Shown in pieces: positions 42,487-50,579 of a stretch of 64,000 nucleotides of DNA. Source of the stretch: Microbacterium luteolum (GTDB lineage Bacteria > Actinomycetota > Actinomycetes > Actinomycetales > Microbacteriaceae); the NCBI RefSeq assembly GCF_039533965.1, contig NZ_BAAAUN010000001.1, positions 3,786,448 through 3,850,447 on the forward strand, written 5' to 3'. Numbering within the stretch: position 1 is the stretch's first letter; every line of letters begins with the position of its first letter. The notes beneath the pieces were generated by a model. That model ran no database searches. It was not told where the DNA came from and saw only the letters and a program-made list of their open reading frames with translations. The position numbers and the translations under genes are program-made.

Positions 42487-45400
42487 GTGTGGCGACGAGA
42501 GGGCAGGTCTGCGGATGACGCGGTGGCGGAGGCCTCCGTGACCCTCGGCGATCTGCACGAGTCGAGCACCGGAGTCGATATCGCGCACGCCGCCGAGGCC
42601 GAGCGCACCCGTCTGCGCGCCGAGGCCGCCGATCTCGGCGGCCCGTCGCCGCTCGTCAGCTTCCGCGACGGACCCGAGTCCGGCATCGACATCTCGAAGG
42701 CACACCCCGGCAGCCTTCCCCAGTTCATCACCGGCAAGTCCACGCTCCTGTCGAATCTGTTCCGCGACGAGGTCGGGCTGCGCACCGCTCGACTCGCGGC
42801 GGAACGGATCACGGCCAAGAACACCGAGCTGCGCACGGTGCGGGGGATCGAGGCCGTGCATCTGGCGGTCGGCGTCGCCCGCTGGCGCATCGGAGGTGCG
42901 GGCTTCGCGGCGCCCGTCCTGCTGCGGCCGCTGGCGATCCGGCGCCACCACTCCGACTTCGAGCTCAAGCTCCAGGGTGCGTTCGAGGTGAACCCCGAAC
43001 TGGTCCGCATCGCGCGCGACCACTTCGGCATCACCATCGACCCCGCCGCCCTCGCGGCCCTCGCCTACGACGGCGGCATCTTCAAGCCCCAGCCCGTGAT
43101 CGACAGCCTCCGGGCGACGACGCGCTCCATCGACACGTTCTCCGTGGAGCCGAGGCTCGTCGTGTCCACGTTCGCCGACGTCTCAGCGGCGATGTCGCGC
43201 GACGGCGGCAGCCTCGACCACCTGGTGCTGAACGCGCTCAACGGTCACGTCGGCGACCGGGAGCAGGTCTCCGCACCGCGCGCCGCACCGCACCAGACCT
43301 CTCCGGACGACCGCGCCCCGGCATCCGACAATCTCCTCCTCGATGCGGATGCCGAGCAGGAGGCGGTGCTCGCGCGCATCGCCGCCGGGCACTCGCTCAC
43401 GGTGGCGACGCTTCCGGGCACCGGAGGGACGCAGACGGTCATCAACGCGCTCGGCGAACTCGTGCGCGGGGGCAAGCGCGTGCTGGTCGTGTCGGCACGT
43501 CGTTCGACCCTCGACGGCGTGCGGCATCGGCTCGCCGGCATCGGACTCGACAGCCTCGCGATCTCGCCGGCGAGCGTGCGCCGCGACCTCGTCCGCGCGA
43601 TCGGCCGCAACGAGAAGGCCGCAGCGCCCAAGGTGAGCGAGGTGGACGACGCGCTGGTGCGCCTGCGCACCGTGCTGCGCGACTACCGGCAGGCACTCAC
43701 CTCGCCGATCCCCGGCACCGACGCGTCGGTGCTCGACGCGACTCGCCACCTCACGCGCCTCGCATCGCTTCCCGTCCCGCCGTCGACGACCGCGCGCCTG
43801 GGACCGGACGCCCTGCGCCGCCTGGCCGCCGACCGGACCGAGGCGGCCGCGTCGCTGGCCCAGGCCGCGCGACTCGGCGAGTTCCGCTTCGGCCCGGACG
43901 ACTCGCCCTGGTACGGCGTCACCTTCGCCACCACCGAGGCTGCGCGCTCGGCCCACGAGCTCGCCGGACGTCTGCATTCGAGCAGCGTGCCGGCGCTCCT
44001 CGAGCGGGGCTACGAACTGATCGCCCAGACGCACATGCGGCCCTTCTCGACGATCGACGAGCTCGGCGAGTATCTGCGTCTGCTCCAGGGGATCCGGGAT
44101 TCCCTCGATCGGTTCAGCCCGACCGTGTTCGAGCGTCCTCTCGGCGAGCTCATCCAGGCGCACGGCTCGCGTCGCGACGCACCCGGCTTGTCCGCTGCCA
44201 ATCGCCGGCGGCTGCGTCGCCTCGCGAAGGAGTACGTCCGCCCGGGCGTGCACGTCACGGAGATGCACGAGGCTCTGCTGCGCATCCAGTCGCAGCGCAC
44301 GCAGTGGCAGCGGTTCGTCGAGGCGGGCGTCGCACCGGAGGTGCCGCTGGGGCTCGGTGACGTCTCCGCCTCCTGGCAGCGTGTCGAGGCGGAGCTGGCA
44401 GAGCTGGACGCGGCGCTCGGCCGCCGCGAGCCGCTGGCGACGCTCCCGGTCGCGCGGCTGGTCCGCACGCTGGCCGGGCTCGCCGAGAAGTCCGACGTCT
44501 TCGACAACCTCGTGGAGCGCGCGCAGCTGCGCGATCGTCTCGCGCTGCTCGGGCTGGAGCCGCTGCTCGCCGAGCTCTCGGTGCGCCATGTCGCCGAGTC
44601 CCGGGTGGGTGACGAGCTCGAGTTCGCCTGGTGGCAGTCGCTCCTGGAGCGGGCGCTGCAGGACAACCGGGCGCTCCTCGGCGCGAACACCGCGGTCGTG
44701 GACCGGCTCGAACGCGACTTCCGTCTCGTCGACGAAGCGCACGCCGCCATGGCCGGCCCGCTGCTCGCCTGGCAGCTCGCGAACCAGTGGCGGATCGCCA
44801 TCGTCGACGAGCCGCAGCAGTCGCAGCATCTCCGTCGCGCGCTGACGCAGCCCGCCACGACGACGGCCGAGGTCGTCAGCTCCGCGCCCGCGCTCATCGA
44901 CGTGCTCGCCCCGGTGTGGATCTCCTCGCCGTATCTCGTTCCCGAGATCCCGGACTCGGTCGAGTTCGACACGGTGCTGCTGGTCGACGCCGCGGCGATC
45001 AACCTCACGGAGGCCGCACCGGCGATCCGTCGCGCGCGCCAGATCGTCGCGTTCGGCGATCCCGTGACGCAGCGGCCCACGCCCTTCCACATCGCCGTGG
45101 ACCCCGTGGAATCCTGGGAGGCGGAGCTCCCGTTCGACGAGGTGTCCGTCTTCGAGCGCCTGTCCGAGCTCCTTCCCGTGATGACGCTCACGCGCAGCTA
45201 CCGTGCGGGAGGCGAGGACCTCGCCGAGCTCATCAACGACGCCTTCTACGGCGGCGAGATCGTCTCCCTGCCGTGGGCCGGGTCGTACCTCGGTCGCGGC
45301 AGCCTGACGGTCGACTACGTCGAGGGCGGGACCGGTGCGCCGGATCCGGTGTCCGGCGCGGTCGAGAGTCCGGATGCCGAGGTGGCCAGGGTCGTGACCC

Positions 45401-46206
45401 TGGTCGTCGAGCATGCGATCCACCGACCGTCCGAATCCCTGATGGTGGTCACGGCCAGCACACGTCACGCGGAGCGCGTCCGCGCCGCCGTCACGTCCGC
45501 GTTCGCCGGCCGATCCGATGTCGCGGACTTCGTCGGCCGCGACACCGTCGAGCCCTTCGCGGTGCTGACGCTGGAGGAGTCCGTCGCCGAGAGCCGGGAT
45601 CGGGTGATCTTCTCGCTCGGCTTCGGTCTCACCAAGCACGGTCGTGTGCTGAGCGACTTCGGCGACCTCTCGACTCCCGACGGCGAGCGACTGCTCACGG
45701 TCGGCATGACGCGCGCGCGTCGATCGATGGTGATCGTCTCGTCCATCCGCCCCTCCGCATTCGATGACGGCCGACTGGAGCACGGCGCTGCCACGCTGAT
45801 GTCGATCCTCGGCGGGCTCGCCGCGCGGAGCAGGGACGCCCGGCTGGAAGACCTCGCCGACCCGCTCACCCTCGCCCTGGCGCGGGAATTGCGGCGGCTC
45901 GGGGCATCCGTCGACGTCGACTACCGCGGACTCCTTCCGCTGGTCGCGCAGCATGACGGCAAGGCCGTCGTGATCGAATCCGATCCGGAGTCCCGGGGCG
46001 ACTCCCTTCGGGAGACGCTGCGGCTGCGACCGCACGTGCTGCGGCGCCTGGGCTGGCACTACGTGCGCGTGCACGCGTTCGATCTGTACAGCGACCCGGT
46101 CACCGCCGCGACACGTATCGCGGGGGTGCTCGGCATCTCCGAATCGGCGCCGCGCGCCGAGAACGACACGCAGCCGATCGATGTCGTCGACCGCGAGAAT
46201 GACTGA
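42487..46206 (+). CDS. Giant DUF4011/SF1 helicase-like protein with degenerate ATPase and MTES_1575-like nuclease domain
   Basis: 1239 residues from GTG 42487 (TAGGGT 6 nt upstream, leaderless pattern). Residues about 45-180 resemble DUF4011 (ITGKSTLLSN, then GFAAPVLLRPLAIRRHH). An SF1-helicase region follows, but Walker A is PGTGGTQT (311-315; Gly314 in place of the essential Lys) and Walker B is LLVDAAA (Asp834, Ala for Glu). The later motifs persist: GDPVTQRP, LTRSYRAGGEDL and VGMTRARRSM (Arg1078). A C-terminal domain (about 1130-1235; RRLGWHYVRVHAFDLYSDP) resembles REase_MTES_1575, also with an altered Asp position. A similar architecture with intact motifs is known from antiphage genes. 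Here ATP hydrolysis is doubtful; a structural or sensing role is likely. Confidence 0.8.
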   Translation: MWRREGRSADDAVAEASVTLGDLHESSTGVDIAHAAEAERTRLRAEAADLGGPSPLVSFRDGPESGIDISKAHPGSLPQFITGKSTLLSNLFRDEVGLRTARLAAERITAKNTELRTVRGIEAVHLAVGVARWRIGGAGFAAPVLLRPLAIRRHHSDFELKLQGAFEVNPELVRIARDHFGITIDPAALAALAYDGGIFKPQPVIDSLRATTRSIDTFSVEPRLVVSTFADVSAAMSRDGGSLDHLVLNALNGHVGDREQVSAPRAAPHQTSPDDRAPASDNLLLDADAEQEAVLARIAAGHSLTVATLPGTGGTQTVINALGELVRGGKRVLVVSARRSTLDGVRHRLAGIGLDSLAISPASVRRDLVRAIGRNEKAAAPKVSEVDDALVRLRTVLRDYRQALTSPIPGTDASVLDATRHLTRLASLPVPPSTTARLGPDALRRLAADRTEAAASLAQAARLGEFRFGPDDSPWYGVTFATTEAARSAHELAGRLHSSSVPALLERGYELIAQTHMRPFSTIDELGEYLRLLQGIRDSLDRFSPTVFERPLGELIQAHGSRRDAPGLSAANRRRLRRLAKEYVRPGVHVTEMHEALLRIQSQRTQWQRFVEAGVAPEVPLGLGDVSASWQRVEAELAELDAALGRREPLATLPVARLVRTLAGLAEKSDVFDNLVERAQLRDRLALLGLEPLLAELSVRHVAESRVGDELEFAWWQSLLERALQDNRALLGANTAVVDRLERDFRLVDEAHAAMAGPLLAWQLANQWRIAIVDEPQQSQHLRRALTQPATTTAEVVSSAPALIDVLAPVWISSPYLVPEIPDSVEFDTVLLVDAAAINLTEAAPAIRRARQIVAFGDPVTQRPTPFHIAVDPVESWEAELPFDEVSVFERLSELLPVMTLTRSYRAGGEDLAELINDAFYGGEIVSLPWAGSYLGRGSLTVDYVEGGTGAPDPVSGAVESPDAEVARVVTLVVEHAIHRPSESLMVVTASTRHAERVRAAVTSAFAGRSDVADFVGRDTVEPFAVLTLEESVAESRDRVIFSLGFGLTKHGRVLSDFGDLSTPDGERLLTVGMTRARRSMVIVSSIRPSAFDDGRLEHGAATLMSILGGLAARSRDARLEDLADPLTLALARELRRLGASVDVDYRGLLPLVAQHDGKAVVIESDPESRGDSLRETLRLRPHVLRRLGWHYVRVHAFDLYSDPVTAATRIAGVLGISESAPRAENDTQPIDVVDREND

Positions 46207-46408
46207 GCAGCCCGAACCCGGTCCGGACGGTCAGCGCGTCGTGCGCGTCGCCGGATCGCGCAGGGCGAGACTCACGCCGGTGCCGGGCAGCGACCCCGCG
46301 CCCGAGTCCGGTCCCGAGACCGACGATGACGACGCGACCGCGGGACCTCGTGGCCCGAAAGGGCCGAACGACGACCGCCTGATGCAGGACGTGCCGCCGC
46401 ACTACTGA
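46199..46408 (+). CDS. Small acidic/Pro-rich protein
   Basis: 69 residues, overlapping the end of the helicase-like gene by 8 bp (ATGACTGA). The chain is Pro/Gly/Asp rich and disordered, with a conserved-looking end DRLMQDVPPHY. Short proteins with this type of ending occur widely in Microbacteriaceae, but I know no function. Tight overlap with the giant gene hints at coupled expression. Confidence 0.6.
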   Translation: MTEQPEPGPDGQRVVRVAGSRRARLTPVPGSDPAPESGPETDDDDATAGPRGPKGPNDDRLMQDVPPHY

Positions 46409-46422
46409 GCGCCTGACGCGAA

Positions 46423-46452
46423 ACCGCCGCCGCCCCGAGGGGACGACGGCGG
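46423..46452. terminator. GC-rich stem-loop between converging genes
   Basis: Interrupted stem ACCGCCGCCG...CGACGGCGGC with an inner CCCC-GAG-GGG; located after the small-protein stop and before the mscL stop on the other strand. No U tract. Confidence 0.5.
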
Positions 46453-46470
46453 CTCTCGCGAAGCGGGGGA

Positions 46471-46890
46471 CTACGCGCGCTGGCTCTTGAGCAGGTCCCG
46501 GATCTCGACGAGGAGCTCGGCCTCGGTCGCGGCGGCCGGCTCGTCCTCCGGCTCCTCGGCCCCCGTGCCCTTGCGGGCTTCGACATGCGCCTTGAAGGTG
46601 TTCATCGGCAGGACGAACACGAAGTAGACGACCACGGCGACCGCGAGGAAGCTGATGATGGCCGAGATCAGGTCACCGAGCGGGAAGGTGACCGGGTTGC
46701 CGTAGATGTTCGTGAGCTTCGGTCCGAACTGGCCCGCCGCATCCGCCTCGAAGAACAGCGACACGAGCGGCGTGATGATGCTGGCCACCACGGCGTTGAC
46801 GATGGCGGTGAACGCGGAGCCGATGACCACGGCGACGGCCAGGTCGATCACATTGCCGCGGAGGATGAAATCCTTGAAGCCTTTGAGCAT
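46471..46890 (-). CDS. mscL: Large-conductance mechanosensitive channel MscL
   Basis: 139 residues. The first helix MLKGFKDFILRGNVIDLAVAVVIG and gate region AFTAIVNAVVASIITPL are characteristic; the second helix is at about 68-92 and a charged C-terminal bundle follows. The channel opens under membrane tension to release solutes in hypo-osmotic shock. ATG 46890 is preferred over an upstream in-frame TTG because GGGAG lies just before it. Confidence 0.96.
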   Translation of the reverse strand: MLKGFKDFILRGNVIDLAVAVVIGSAFTAIVNAVVASIITPLVSLFFEADAAGQFGPKLTNIYGNPVTFPLGDLISAIISFLAVAVVVYFVFVLPMNTFKAHVEARKGTGAEEPEDEPAAATEAELLVEIRDLLKSQRA

Positions 46891-46914
46891 GGGAACTCCC
46901 AACGGGTCGGGGCC

Positions 46915-47187
46915 TCAGGAAGAGGCTGGAGTCGACGCAGCGGCCGGTGCGGCGCTCGTCTTCGACTCCGACTTCGATGATGCCGAACCTTCACTCGATC
47001 CGCCCGATTTGGCGCGCGAGTCCGTGCGGTAGAACCCGGATCCGTTGAAGGTGACTCCGATGGACCCGTACTGTTTGCGCAGCGTGCCGCCGCACTCGGG
47101 GCATTCGGTGAGCGCGTTGTCGGAGAAGCTCTGGACGGCGTCGAACTGGTGTCCGCACGACGTGCAGGCATAGGCATAGGTGGGCAT
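46915..47187 (-). CDS. FmdB-type zinc-ribbon protein
   Basis: 90 residues. Zinc ribbon with CTSC (about 8-11) and CPEC (about 29-32), matching the FmdB regulatory-protein family (MPTYAYACTSCGHQFD). The rest is a Ser/Ala-rich disordered tail. Located between the MscL and cyclo-ligase genes on the same strand, an order common in actinobacteria. Confidence 0.92.
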   Translation of the reverse strand: MPTYAYACTSCGHQFDAVQSFSDNALTECPECGGTLRKQYGSIGVTFNGSGFYRTDSRAKSGGSSEGSASSKSESKTSAAPAAASTPASS

Positions 47188-47202
47188 GGGGATCCTTGCA
47201 GG

Positions 47203-47799
47203 TCAGCGTCGCGTGGGCGACAGGTTCAGGGTCTGCGTCGGGGTCACGACGCCGTTCACCGGCTGGTCGTGCACCTCCCGCGGCAGGGAGTCGAGTATCT
47301 CGGAATCATAGATGACGGCGTAGACGGGCGGGCACTTCTCCATGGAGCCGATCGTCTTGTCGAAGTATCCGCGGCCCCAGCCCATCCGCATTCCCGAGCG
47401 ATCGACGGCGGCAGCGGGGACGATCATGAGGTCGACGTCGTTGACGGCGATGGGGCCGAGCACCTCGCCCGTCGGCTCGGGCAGGCCGAACAGTCCCTCG
47501 GTCACCTGATCGTCGTCGGTGGCGACAGCCCAGTCGAGCAGGCCGTCGGCACGGGTGATCGGAAGCAGCACTCGGATGCCGCGGCGCACTGCCCTGTTCA
47601 CGAACTCGCGGGTGCCGGGTTCGGTGGTGGTGGAGAGGAAGCAGGAGATCGATCGTGCGCCGAGCGCGTCGACCAGCGCATCGAGGCGCGCGCCGATCTC
47701 GGATGCCGCGGCGTCGCGCTGCGATTCGGAGAGGAGCTGGCGACGCTCACGCAGTTCGGCGCGGAGGGCGCGTTTGGCGTGTTCGACGTCGTTCGACAT
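47203..47799 (-). CDS. 5-formyltetrahydrofolate cyclo-ligase
   Basis: 198 residues. Converts 5-formyl-THF to 5,10-methenyl-THF with ATP. N-terminal KRALRAELRERRQLL (substrate phosphate region) and the glycine-rich signature GWGRGYFDKTIG (about 137-148) are present. TAGACT lies 7 nt ahead of the ATG. First gene of the cyclo-ligase, FmdB, MscL series. Confidence 0.93.
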   Translation of the reverse strand: MSNDVEHAKRALRAELRERRQLLSESQRDAAASEIGARLDALVDALGARSISCFLSTTTEPGTREFVNRAVRRGIRVLLPITRADGLLDWAVATDDDQVTEGLFGLPEPTGEVLGPIAVNDVDLMIVPAAAVDRSGMRMGWGRGYFDKTIGSMEKCPPVYAVIYDSEILDSLPREVHDQPVNGVVTPTQTLNLSPTRR

Positions 47800-47840
47800 G
47801 GCTCTGAGTCTACGGCGGGGCTGACCGCTAGGCTGTCAGG

Positions 47841-48728
47841 ATGGGTGAGCACAAGATCAAGGCCGTCATTCCCGCGGCAGGACTGGGGACGCGTTTCCTG
47901 CCTGCGACGAAGGCGATGCCGAAGGAGATGCTCCCTGTCGTCGACAAGCCGGCCATCCAGTACGTGGTGGAAGAGGCTGCAGACGCAGGGATCGATGACA
48001 TTCTCGTCATCATCGGTCGCAACAAGAATGCGATCTCGAACCACTTCGACTCGGTCCCCGAGCTCGAGGTCAAGCTGTTGGAGAAGGGGGACGACGGTCG
48101 CCTCGCGAGCGTCGTGAAGTCGAGCGACCTCGCCGACATCCACTTCGTCCGCCAGGGGGAGCCCAAGGGTCTCGGACACGCCGTGCTGCGTGCACGCACC
48201 CACGTCGGCGACAGCTCGTTCGCCGTGCTCCTCGGGGACGACCTGATCGACGAGCGCGACCCGCTGCTGATCGACATGATCGCCGAGCACGAGCGCAGCG
48301 GTGCAGCGGTGATCGCGCTGATGGAGGTCGACCCCGCCAGCATCCACATGTACGGTGCCGCCGCCGTCGAGTCGATCGAGGGGTCGGAGAACGTTCGCGT
48401 GACCGGCCTCGTCGAGAAGCCCGCGCAGGAGGACGCCCCCTCGAACCTCGCCATCATCGGCCGCTACGTGCTGCCGGCATCCGTCTTCGAGATCCTCGAG
48501 CGCACCGAGCCGGGCAAGGGCGGCGAGATCCAGCTGACCGACGCTCTGCAGGAGATGGCAGCAGACCCGGATGGCCCCGGCGTGGTCGGCGTCATCTTCC
48601 GCGGACGTCGTTACGACACCGGCGACCGCGTGGACTACATCAAGGCGATCGTGCAGCTGGCGTCCGACCGCGACGACCTCGGCCCGGAACTGCGGCCCTG
48701 GCTCAAGGAGTTCGCGGAACGCCTCTAG
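47841..48728 (+). CDS. galU: UTP-glucose-1-phosphate uridylyltransferase GalU
   Basis: 295 residues. Makes UDP-glucose for wall and capsule polymers and trehalose. Nucleotidyltransferase signature AAGLGTRFLPATKAMPKEMLPVVDKP (10-35), LLGDDLIDERDP for metal binding and EKPAQEDAPSNL. TAGGCT (47829-47834) lies exactly 6 nt before ATG, suggesting a leaderless mRNA. Confidence 0.96.
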   Translation: MGEHKIKAVIPAAGLGTRFLPATKAMPKEMLPVVDKPAIQYVVEEAADAGIDDILVIIGRNKNAISNHFDSVPELEVKLLEKGDDGRLASVVKSSDLADIHFVRQGEPKGLGHAVLRARTHVGDSSFAVLLGDDLIDERDPLLIDMIAEHERSGAAVIALMEVDPASIHMYGAAAVESIEGSENVRVTGLVEKPAQEDAPSNLAIIGRYVLPASVFEILERTEPGKGGEIQLTDALQEMAADPDGPGVVGVIFRGRRYDTGDRVDYIKAIVQLASDRDDLGPELRPWLKEFAERL

Positions 48729-48755
48729 GCGACTCTGCGGGCGTCGGGACGAGTC

Positions 48756-49385
48756 ATGGATCTGGCGACGGGAATGCGGCACGGACCGATCGAGCTTCGG
48801 CTCGTGCGCACGAAGGACGCCCGTCCGCTGCAGCACGAGCTGCTCGCGAACCGATCGTGGTTGCAGCCGTGGGAGGCGACCGTCCCCTACGGTTCGGTGT
48901 CGTTCGACATGCGCCTCAGCATCCGTCGACTGCTGCAGCAGTACAAGGACGGTTCGGGCTACCCCTTCGTCATGGAGTACGAGGGCGAGGTCGCCGGACA
49001 GCTCAACGTCTGGGGCGTGGCCCGCGGCTCGCTGTGCTCGGCGACCATCGGCTACTGGGTGAGCGAGCGGTTCGCCGGTCGGGGGATCACTCCGACGGCC
49101 GTGGCTCTCGCGACCGATGCCTGCTTCACCGAGTACGGCCTGCACCGGATGGAGATCTGCATCCGCCCGGAGAACGCGGCGAGTCTGCGCGTGGTGCAGA
49201 AGCTCGGCTTCCGATATGAGGGGCTGCGCCGTCGCTACATCCACATAGACGGGGACTGGCGCGACCACTACGCGTTCTCGCTGACGCGCGAGGATGTGCC
49301 CCAGGGAGTGCTGGCCCGCTGGCTGAACGGGCAGGTGCCGCCGGATGCCGCGACGGTGCCGCCGTCCGATCGCATCGCCCTCTGA
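48756..49385 (+). CDS. GNAT N-acetyltransferase (RimJ/RimL-like)
   Basis: 209 residues. GNAT fold with acetyl-CoA pyrophosphate loop in YWVSERFAGRGITPTAV (about 105-121) and the RimJ-type end ENAASLRVVQKLGFRYEGLRRRYIHIDGDWRDHYAFSL. In Actinobacteria this gene regularly follows galU and is annotated as a ribosomal-protein alanine acetyltransferase; the true substrate is unknown. Confidence 0.9.
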   Translation: MDLATGMRHGPIELRLVRTKDARPLQHELLANRSWLQPWEATVPYGSVSFDMRLSIRRLLQQYKDGSGYPFVMEYEGEVAGQLNVWGVARGSLCSATIGYWVSERFAGRGITPTAVALATDACFTEYGLHRMEICIRPENAASLRVVQKLGFRYEGLRRRYIHIDGDWRDHYAFSLTREDVPQGVLARWLNGQVPPDAATVPPSDRIAL

Positions 49386-49475
49386 GACCTCGGTTCGCAC
49401 GGGTTCCGGAACGGACTCGCCGCGACACGCGCCGCCTGCGCCGCGCAGCGCCCCTCAGCGCTTACCGTTGTCCCT

Positions 49476-50321
49476 ATGGACGGGCCGGTGCTGAGTGGGG
49501 GAGTGATCGTCCTCGTCTCCGTGCTCCTGTGGATGCTCTATCTGCTGCCGTCATGGCGAGGCCGCTACCAGTACAACGCCTCCGAGCGGAACGCCGTCCG
49601 TCTGAATCAGGCGCTGCGCGTACTCGCCGAGACGAGTGAGACGCCCGGCGAGGTCCGCTTCGAGCTCAACGCGCGGACCGCGCTGGCGCAGCAGAAGCTG
49701 GCGAAGCGCGTGCAGTCCGAGCGCGAGTCGGCCGAGCTCGAGTCCCTGCGCCAGGAACTCGCGGCGACCCGTGCCGACCCGGTGATCCGCCGCGCGCGGG
49801 CCCGTCGTCGGGTGCGAGTCGTGGCCACGAGCGCGCTCCTGCTCGGCCTGGCCGTCGCCGGTCTCGGCGTCTGGCAGATCCTGGCCACCGGCGCGCAGAC
49901 CCTGGCGTGGATCGGCGGGGCGCTGATCGTGATCGCCGGCGTGATGCTGCAGCGGATGGCATCCGTGGCGCAGCGCGCCGCTCGTCGGCCGCAGGTCGTC
50001 GCCGAACCCGCCCGTGAGCGCACTGCACCAGCGCTGCACGACCAGGGGCGCGCGACTTGGACTCCGCGCCCGTTGCCGGAGCCGCTGGTCACCGTCGCCG
50101 GGTCGCGAGCTCAGGCGGCGCGTGCAGAGATCGAGGCCCAGGAAGCGCGTCGCAAGGCGGCGCGGGTCGCCGCTCTCCGCGAGCGTGCGGAGCAGATGTC
50201 CCCGGACGCTCCCGTGCAGCTTCCCGCAGCATCGTCGCCGTACGCGAAGATGGGCTTCGTCGACGATGCCGAGATCGAGGCGCACGTCCGAGAGCTCCTC
50301 TCGCGACGCGCTGCCGGCTGA
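49476..50321 (+). CDS. Membrane protein of unknown function
   Basis: 281 residues. One membrane helix at the very start (about 8-25, GGVIVLVSVLLWMLYLLPSW), a cytoplasmic charged coiled-coil (about 60-110), then two helices (about 113-155) and a long basic/Ala-rich coiled tail (RAEIEAQEARRKAARVAALRERAEQM). A conserved actinobacterial gene following the galU/rimJ pair; no catalytic motif. TACCGT lies 7 nt ahead of ATG. Confidence 0.75.
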   Translation: MDGPVLSGGVIVLVSVLLWMLYLLPSWRGRYQYNASERNAVRLNQALRVLAETSETPGEVRFELNARTALAQQKLAKRVQSERESAELESLRQELAATRADPVIRRARARRRVRVVATSALLLGLAVAGLGVWQILATGAQTLAWIGGALIVIAGVMLQRMASVAQRAARRPQVVAEPARERTAPALHDQGRATWTPRPLPEPLVTVAGSRAQAARAEIEAQEARRKAARVAALRERAEQMSPDAPVQLPAASSPYAKMGFVDDAEIEAHVRELLSRRAAG

Positions 50322-50374
50322 GCATCGCGCGACGCGATGGGCTCCGACGGCGTGATAACGTAGAACCCGTTCAC

Positions 50375-50447
50375 GGGCCTATGGCGCAGTTGGTAGCGCG
50401 CCTCGTTCGCATCGAGGAGGTCAGGGGTTCGAATCCCCTTAGGTCCA
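50375..50447 (+). tRNA. tRNA-Ala (CGC anticodon)
   Basis: 73 nt with anticodon loop TTCGCAT and the G3-U70 pair that identifies alanine tRNAs (acceptor GGGCCTA/TAGGTCC). T loop TTCGAAT; CCA only partly encoded. Confidence 0.96.
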
Positions 50448-50455
50448 CCGTGAAG

Positions 50456-50495
50456 ACGGCCGATCGGACATGAGAGATCATGACTGATCGGCCGT
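50456..50495 (+). terminator. tRNA-Ala terminator
   Basis: Outer stem ACGGCCGATC/GATCGGCCGT plus inner CATGA-GAGA-TCATG, followed by a T-rich run (TCTTGTTTCT). The remaining bases to 50579 hold nothing recognisable. Confidence 0.88.
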
Positions 50496-50579
50496 TCTTG
50501 TTTCTGCTGCGCTCTGGGTTCGGCGTCCGCTCTCTCCCTGTTCGCGGGCGACGGACCAGGACTGCGAAAGTGCGCTCGA

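Noticed and set aside
43183..46074. 963-codon open frame antisense to the giant helicase-like gene
   Set aside because: Arg/Gly/His-rich shadow frame created by GC-rich third positions; no motif, no ribosome site.
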